From NCBI GenBank assembly GCA_039105265.1, contig JAPFFF010000552.1, positions 1 to 20,080 on the forward strand: a DNA stretch of 20,080 nucleotides, in the 5' to 3' direction. Every line of letters begins with the position of its first letter. The first letter of the stretch is position 1. The notes beneath the pieces are model-generated. The model was not told the origin of the DNA and searched no databases. It saw only the letters and a program-made list of their open reading frames with translations. Positions 16,163 to 20,080 of this stretch are shown in pieces. This stretch comes from Tritrichomonas musculus (lineage: Eukaryota > Parabasalia > Tritrichomonadida > Tritrichomonadidae). Position numbers and translations under genes: made by a program.

Positions 16163-16222
16163 CACGAGTTCGTGTTGACGTGTGGGCTTAAGCGTAGCGT
16201 GGCCCCAACGGAAACCGACTCG
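16163..16222. other. GC-rich foldable segment (unit 2)
   Basis: Exact copy of 12151-12210, followed by the second occurrence of the array junction at 16234. Confidence 0.45.
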
Positions 16223-16228
16223 TATATA

Positions 16229-17026
16229 CTACTGAATGAACTGTTTAATTCGGATATTATGATCTCCATGATGAATGAATTGGCAAATTTCATCAAGAAT
16301 ATTGGTAATGAAATATTCTTGATTGAATTTGATCCCTTTTGGAAGTGCATCAATACATATTAAACGGTCTCCACTGAAAGCAATTGTGATCATGCATTTT
16401 TTTGAACCAATTTTTTTCAGAACTCTTGGTGGAACTTTTTCAATTGATGGTGCATACATAGCATTTGTTTCATAATCAAAATAGAACCATGATTCATCTA
16501 AGGTTATTAGTGAGATGAAATTATTTTCTTGACAAGAGTACAATGTTTTCAAAAGTGCTCTTGATTTTTCAACTCGTTCGATCTTATTTTCCGGGGTGAG
16601 TTGATGAGGGACCCATCTTCTGATAAACCTTTTCAAATGAAGGACATCGGTTAAATTGAAAATAACCGTTGGAACAGAGCAACATAATCGTGATGCAATA
16701 CTTTTTGCAGTTGAATAAGGTTCATCTTGCAAAATGGCTGAAATAGTATCAGATATATCCAAATTTGGCCTTCCTTCGCGTTCTAAATCATTGCATGATA
16801 AATCTCCACTTTTGAACCTGTTGACCCATCGTTGGATTGTTGACATACTAAGAGCGTCATCTTCTAATGTATCTGTTAACTCTGTTGTAATTTTTTTGTA
16901 TCCCCATCCTTTCAGGAAGAAATACTTGATAACAATTCTTTGCTCGATTGGAAGAGGTGTATTACCATCATTAACTATATTATCTCGATTAGGATAAAGA
17001 GTTTTAACACTTGGTGGTAATTCCAT
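16229..17026 (-). pseudogene. Mariner transposase, C-terminally truncated (unit 3)
   Basis: Identical to the truncated copy at 12217-13014, ending in the same junction-derived Q and TAG. Confidence 0.9.
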
Positions 17027-17047
17027 TTCGAGTTGAATAAAAAGTCT

Positions 17048-18604
17048 TTATTTATATACAACATCTGTTTCTAATTCATTGTTTTGAAGTTCTCGAAGTA
17101 TTCTCTTTCTAATATCTGGCATATTGCGTTGTTTAAACTTACCATTTCCTTCATGCAAAAAGGTACGACAAGATTCCATTAGAAACACTCCACAATCCTT
17201 GTTATTCCTTTGACTAGGTACATCATAATATTTTGCTTTTAACTTACCTGTTCCTGAAATATTGATCCACTTATTAAGTGTCTTTACCTCTGGTGCCATT
17301 GACTTATTCTCAGAGTCATAGCATTCGATTATTTTCTTTGAATATCGAACAATACATAAAACCCAATGTTCTCCATCTGAACAAATGGGGACAAATACTT
17401 TATCGAAATGTGAAAATGACTGTTTACCTGAGATAGGACTTTTCATCAGTTCATGTATTTTTTCCATATCATTAGTCTCATATGCTCTAGAAAGGAGGGT
17501 ATAAAATGCAGTAGGTAAAACCAATATTTTCTTTTTATCAAACTCTGCCTCATTTTGACCAGGTTGTTTATTCAATCTCTTTCCTTTGTTATATAGAAGT
17601 TTCAAGTAGTCATCAATAACATCTTCTTCTATATTTTCATCATTGACTAAACTCCTCCAATCATGAATTTTATGACGTCTTTGGTCTACTGTATACTCTC
17701 CTGTCTTCTGTGGTGTCATACGGGGTTCTCTTGGAGGAGGACTAGTACCTCGAGAGGTATGCGATGATGGAAACTGTGGAGGTGGTGATGAAGGAGGAGG
17801 AGGTGGTGGAGGTGGAGGTGAAGGTGAACGAGGTCGTTTTGATTTTGTCTTAGGTTGTTTTGATTTTTTCTTAGGTCTATCATCCTCGTCTAAATTTGTA
17901 CTACTTTGAAGTAAAAGTTGAATTCTGTTTTGATTTTGGTCCCTTGTTGGTGGCTCAACATTTGTGGGTCGGTTCCTACCGATTTTCCTAAGGTTAAGAT
18001 GATAATCATTTCGATTTAAAGTTGGAGGTCTGGGTAATGGAGCCAATTCTGGTATATCATCTGTTTGAATACCTCTAGTTTTATATTCTTTCTTATCACT
18101 TTTCAATGTTCTTTCTTTCATCTGCTCTCTCAGTTCTCTAGCTGCTTGTTTTTCCTCCTCAGTCTTCATTCGAGATATCCTTATGTTGATAATATCATAA
18201 TGTAATTTTATCTCTGTTAATATACCTGTTGTTGATTCCTGGAGAGTATATTGATATGGCTTTAATACTGTTATGTAATGTCCATGTTCATCTTTATCAT
18301 CTTGATTTTTCTTAATTGCAAAAACACAACCTGTAAATTTTGCTTTTGGTCTCTCTCTCTTGAGTCTATTAGCAAATTCAAGTACGTCTTTAAAAGCTAT
18401 ACTAGTATTTAAATATGTCTCATATAATTTTTGTAGATTTATTTGATTATTAGAGAACTTCCATATAGTTTGACCCAAACCTCTTGTTAATCTTGCAACA
18501 TCTCTATCAACTAGTTTAGGTCGAAATTTAAAAGTACATTGTAGTAGTTGTATTTTATTGTTAGGTTTAGTTTGTGTGCCTTTATCACTTGTCATTTTTA
18601 TCAT
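17048..18604 (-). CDS. Adenain/Ulp1-like cysteine protease (unit 3)
   Basis: Identical to the proteases of units 1 and 2, with the complete catalytic set. Confidence 0.85.
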   Translation of the reverse strand: MIKMTSDKGTQTKPNNKIQLLQCTFKFRPKLVDRDVARLTRGLGQTIWKFSNNQINLQKLYETYLNTSIAFKDVLEFANRLKRERPKAKFTGCVFAIKKNQDDKDEHGHYITVLKPYQYTLQESTTGILTEIKLHYDIINIRISRMKTEEEKQAARELREQMKERTLKSDKKEYKTRGIQTDDIPELAPLPRPPTLNRNDYHLNLRKIGRNRPTNVEPPTRDQNQNRIQLLLQSSTNLDEDDRPKKKSKQPKTKSKRPRSPSPPPPPPPPPSSPPPQFPSSHTSRGTSPPPREPRMTPQKTGEYTVDQRRHKIHDWRSLVNDENIEEDVIDDYLKLLYNKGKRLNKQPGQNEAEFDKKKILVLPTAFYTLLSRAYETNDMEKIHELMKSPISGKQSFSHFDKVFVPICSDGEHWVLCIVRYSKKIIECYDSENKSMAPEVKTLNKWINISGTGKLKAKYYDVPSQRNNKDCGVFLMESCRTFLHEGNGKFKQRNMPDIRKRILRELQNNELETDVVYK

Positions 18605-18610
18605 TATAAA

Positions 18611-18862
18611 ATGTCTCAATCAGACCGTATGTATATCCTCGTTAGAATTCTATCGAACATCCATGAATATAATGTAGAGAGTGATGAAACTAGAAGAAAA
18701 AAATTGATGAAGACTATAAAAGAATTATCAGCTCAGTATTTCAAACCTGAACATCTTCAAATAATGAGGATAGATAATGATGTTGATTTTTTAGGTCGAA
18801 TTGAACACTTTGCTTTGGAGTTCTTAGAACTATATATAGTTAATCTGCCCTCGCATTTATAA
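18611..18862 (+). CDS. 83-aa helical protein of unknown function (unit 3)
   Basis: Identical to the copies at 10587-10838 and 14599-14850; Inr-like TCATT at 18601. Confidence 0.6.
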   Translation: MSQSDRMYILVRILSNIHEYNVESDETRRKKLMKTIKELSAQYFKPEHLQIMRIDNDVDFLGRIEHFALEFLELYIVNLPSHL

Positions 18863-19175
18863 TTTTGGGCATATCCCTGTTATAGTTACTATCAGTTGGG
18901 GTTATCCATCTTAAGTTGCTTAGATGGTAGTCAGCCCTATTCCTATTGATATGGTCTACCTCTATTTTATGTTGTGGGTCATCATTAGGTATGAACTGTC
19001 TTGCTATAAGTACATGTTTCAAGTAGTAGTCGCCATTTAGACATACACGTATATACCCCTTAATATGTTTTGCATCTTTGCATATAAAATGATTACTCTT
19101 ACGTCTTATAGTAAAGGGGTACCTATTCAATATCTCATAGTCGTTAGTAAAGCCTTTGAGTGGTACAAATGACAT
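18840..19175 (-). CDS. HNH endonuclease (unit 3)
   Basis: Identical to the copies in units 1 and 2. Confidence 0.85.
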   Translation of the reverse strand: MSFVPLKGFTNDYEILNRYPFTIRRKSNHFICKDAKHIKGYIRVCLNGDYYLKHVLIARQFIPNDDPQHKIEVDHINRNRADYHLSNLRWITPTDSNYNRDMPKIINARAD

Positions 19176-19226
19176 TTTCTCACTTTTTGAATGATTTAAA
19201 TATTTTCATTTCATTTTTATTTTTGT

Positions 19227-19472
19227 ATGAGCAAGTGGGGGACAATCATTGTTGAAGGAATTGATGATAAAGGACCTCTTTATTATCCTCTCGATGACAA
19301 AGAAAAAAACGTTATCAAGTTTCCAAAGAAAAAAAAGCGAGTAAACTTGTATAAAAACTATTATGAACATCAAGAGAAAGAAGAAGAAGAGAAAGAAGAA
19401 CTTCTAGATGTAGGTGTTCAAACTGAAAAAACTGAACTACCTCATATAGACGAACTACTTAGTAAAATTTAA
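19227..19472 (+). CDS. 81-aa NLS/LC8-motif protein (unit 3)
   Basis: Identical to the copies in units 1 and 2. Confidence 0.6.
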   Translation: MSKWGTIIVEGIDDKGPLYYPLDDKEKNVIKFPKKKKRVNLYKNYYEHQEKEEEEKEELLDVGVQTEKTELPHIDELLSKI

Positions 19473-19513
19473 CTTCTTTTATTTTATTGTTATTTTTTTT
19501 ATTTTTGTCTTAA

Positions 19514-19762
19514 ATGAATAGCGCTATTAACGGACTGAATAATGACGCAGAAGCTCTATATGCAAGATTTAAAGTTATTAAAGACAAGATATTTGGAAAA
19601 TGTATGAATGAAGATGATAATAAAATAGCTAGTCAATTCGAAATAATGATAAATATAATCAAGTCATACAAAGAACTCTTTGAAGACATTGAAAAAGCTA
19701 AGTTATTATTGAAGTCAATTGGTGCACGTATCTCTATAGCTGAACATCAAAATAGACTATGA
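19514..19762 (+). CDS. 82-aa helical protein of unknown function (unit 3)
   Basis: Identical to the copies in units 1 and 2. Confidence 0.55.
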   Translation: MNSAINGLNNDAEALYARFKVIKDKIFGKCMNEDDNKIASQFEIMINIIKSYKELFEDIEKAKLLLKSIGARISIAEHQNRL

Positions 19763-20080
19763 GGGACCCGAGGTAGTTGTTTAGGTCCCTAGTAGTAGTG
19801 GGGACCCGAGGTAGTTGTTTAGGTCCCTAGTAGTAGTGGGGACCCGAGGTAGTTGTTTAGGTCCCTAGTAGTACTTCAAGAAAAAACAAGTAGTGGGGAC
19901 CCGAGGTAGTTGTTTAGGTCCCTAGTAGTACTTCAAGAAAAAACAAGTAGTGGGGACCCGAGGTAGTTGTTTAGGTCCCTAGTAGTACTTCAAGAAAAAA
20001 CAAGTAGTGGGGACCCGAGGTAGTTGTTTAGGTCCCTAGTAGTAGTGGGGACCCGAGGTAGTTGTTTAGGTCCCTAGTAG
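19763..20080. repeat. Hairpin repeats (unit 3, cut by window end)
   Basis: Same copy order as the other units up to the window end, which falls inside the seventh copy. Confidence 0.85.

Larger units (their letters stand above)
13036..16222. mobile_element. Maverick/Polinton-like fragment, unit 2
   Basis: The second array copy of the virus-like segment at 9024-12210, offset by exactly 4012 bp and without visible differences. It is incomplete in the same way as unit 1; the array copies are very young. Confidence 0.5.
8210..20080. repeat. Head-to-tail tandem array, 4012-bp period
   Basis: Units: 8210-12221, 12222-16233, and 16234 to the window end (3847 of 4012 bp). Homology begins at GAATGAACTG (8210) inside the mariner gene and recurs at 12222 and 16234. 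All genes, the short repeats and the 25-base T run (12111-12135, 16123-16147) recur at exactly +4012, and I found no base difference by eye. Each unit contains a mariner fragment, the protease gene, the 83-aa, HNH, 81-aa and 82-aa genes, the hairpin repeats, poly-T and the GC-rich segment. The sequence left of 8210 occurs once. It is either a very recent amplification or an assembly artefact. Confidence 0.95.
17048..20080. mobile_element. Maverick/Polinton-like fragment, unit 3 (cut by window end)
   Basis: Third array copy of the virus-like segment. The window ends inside its hairpin repeats, so neither the right edge of the array nor the number of further units is known. Confidence 0.5.

Overview
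The window looks like nuclear DNA of a parabasalid protist (a trichomonad such as Trichomonas, Tritrichomonas or a relative). The evidence is: long intronless genes in very AT-rich DNA; an asparagine-, serine- and acid-rich surface protein with one C-terminal membrane anchor; short 5' leaders with TCATT-type initiator (Inr) sequences 8-17 bases before several ATGs; UAAA overlapping stop codons; and a Maverick-like adenain/Ulp1-type protease next to a mariner transposase. The species cannot be named from the sequence alone.

Left part (1-7831), host DNA. A type I membrane protein gene, cut by the window start, runs on the + strand to 3055; the part present begins in what looks like a CAP/SCP domain. 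A gap of about 640 bases follows, with two inverted-repeat structures. A minus-strand gene (3694-5760) encodes a large, mostly disordered, probably nuclear protein I cannot assign. A gene-free AT-rich stretch of about 2 kb (5761-7831) contains two clean inverted repeats and no RNA gene that I can see.

Right part (7832-20080), mobile DNA. A complete mariner (DD34D) transposase gene lies at 7902-9002 on the minus strand. It has a candidate terminal repeat on its 3' side but none on its 5' side. Instead, 21 bases beyond its start codon lies the stop codon of a C48/adenain-like cysteine protease gene. Beyond this are four more small genes: an 83-aa helical protein divergent from the protease, an HNH endonuclease, an 81-aa basic protein and an 82-aa helical protein. 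Then come seven copies of a 38/57-bp hairpin repeat, a poly-T tract and a 60-bp GC-rich segment that can be folded into a branched structure. I read this as part of a Maverick/Polinton-like or related virus-like element. None of the polymerase, integrase, ATPase or capsid genes is visible, so it is incomplete here.

From 8210 onward the sequence is a head-to-tail tandem array with an exact period of 4012 bp: unit 1 at 8210-12221, unit 2 at 12222-16233, and unit 3 from 16234 past the window end. The units look identical, including a 25-base T run. Every unit starts inside the mariner gene, so only the copy at the array edge has the whole transposase. Internal copies stop just before the second catalytic aspartate. 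The array is therefore either a very recent amplification or an assembly product, and settling that comes first. The most interesting ideas are the possible partnership of a mariner transposase with virus-like genes, the tandem amplification of this cassette, and the hairpin-repeat/poly-T/GC-rich block at the unit boundary.
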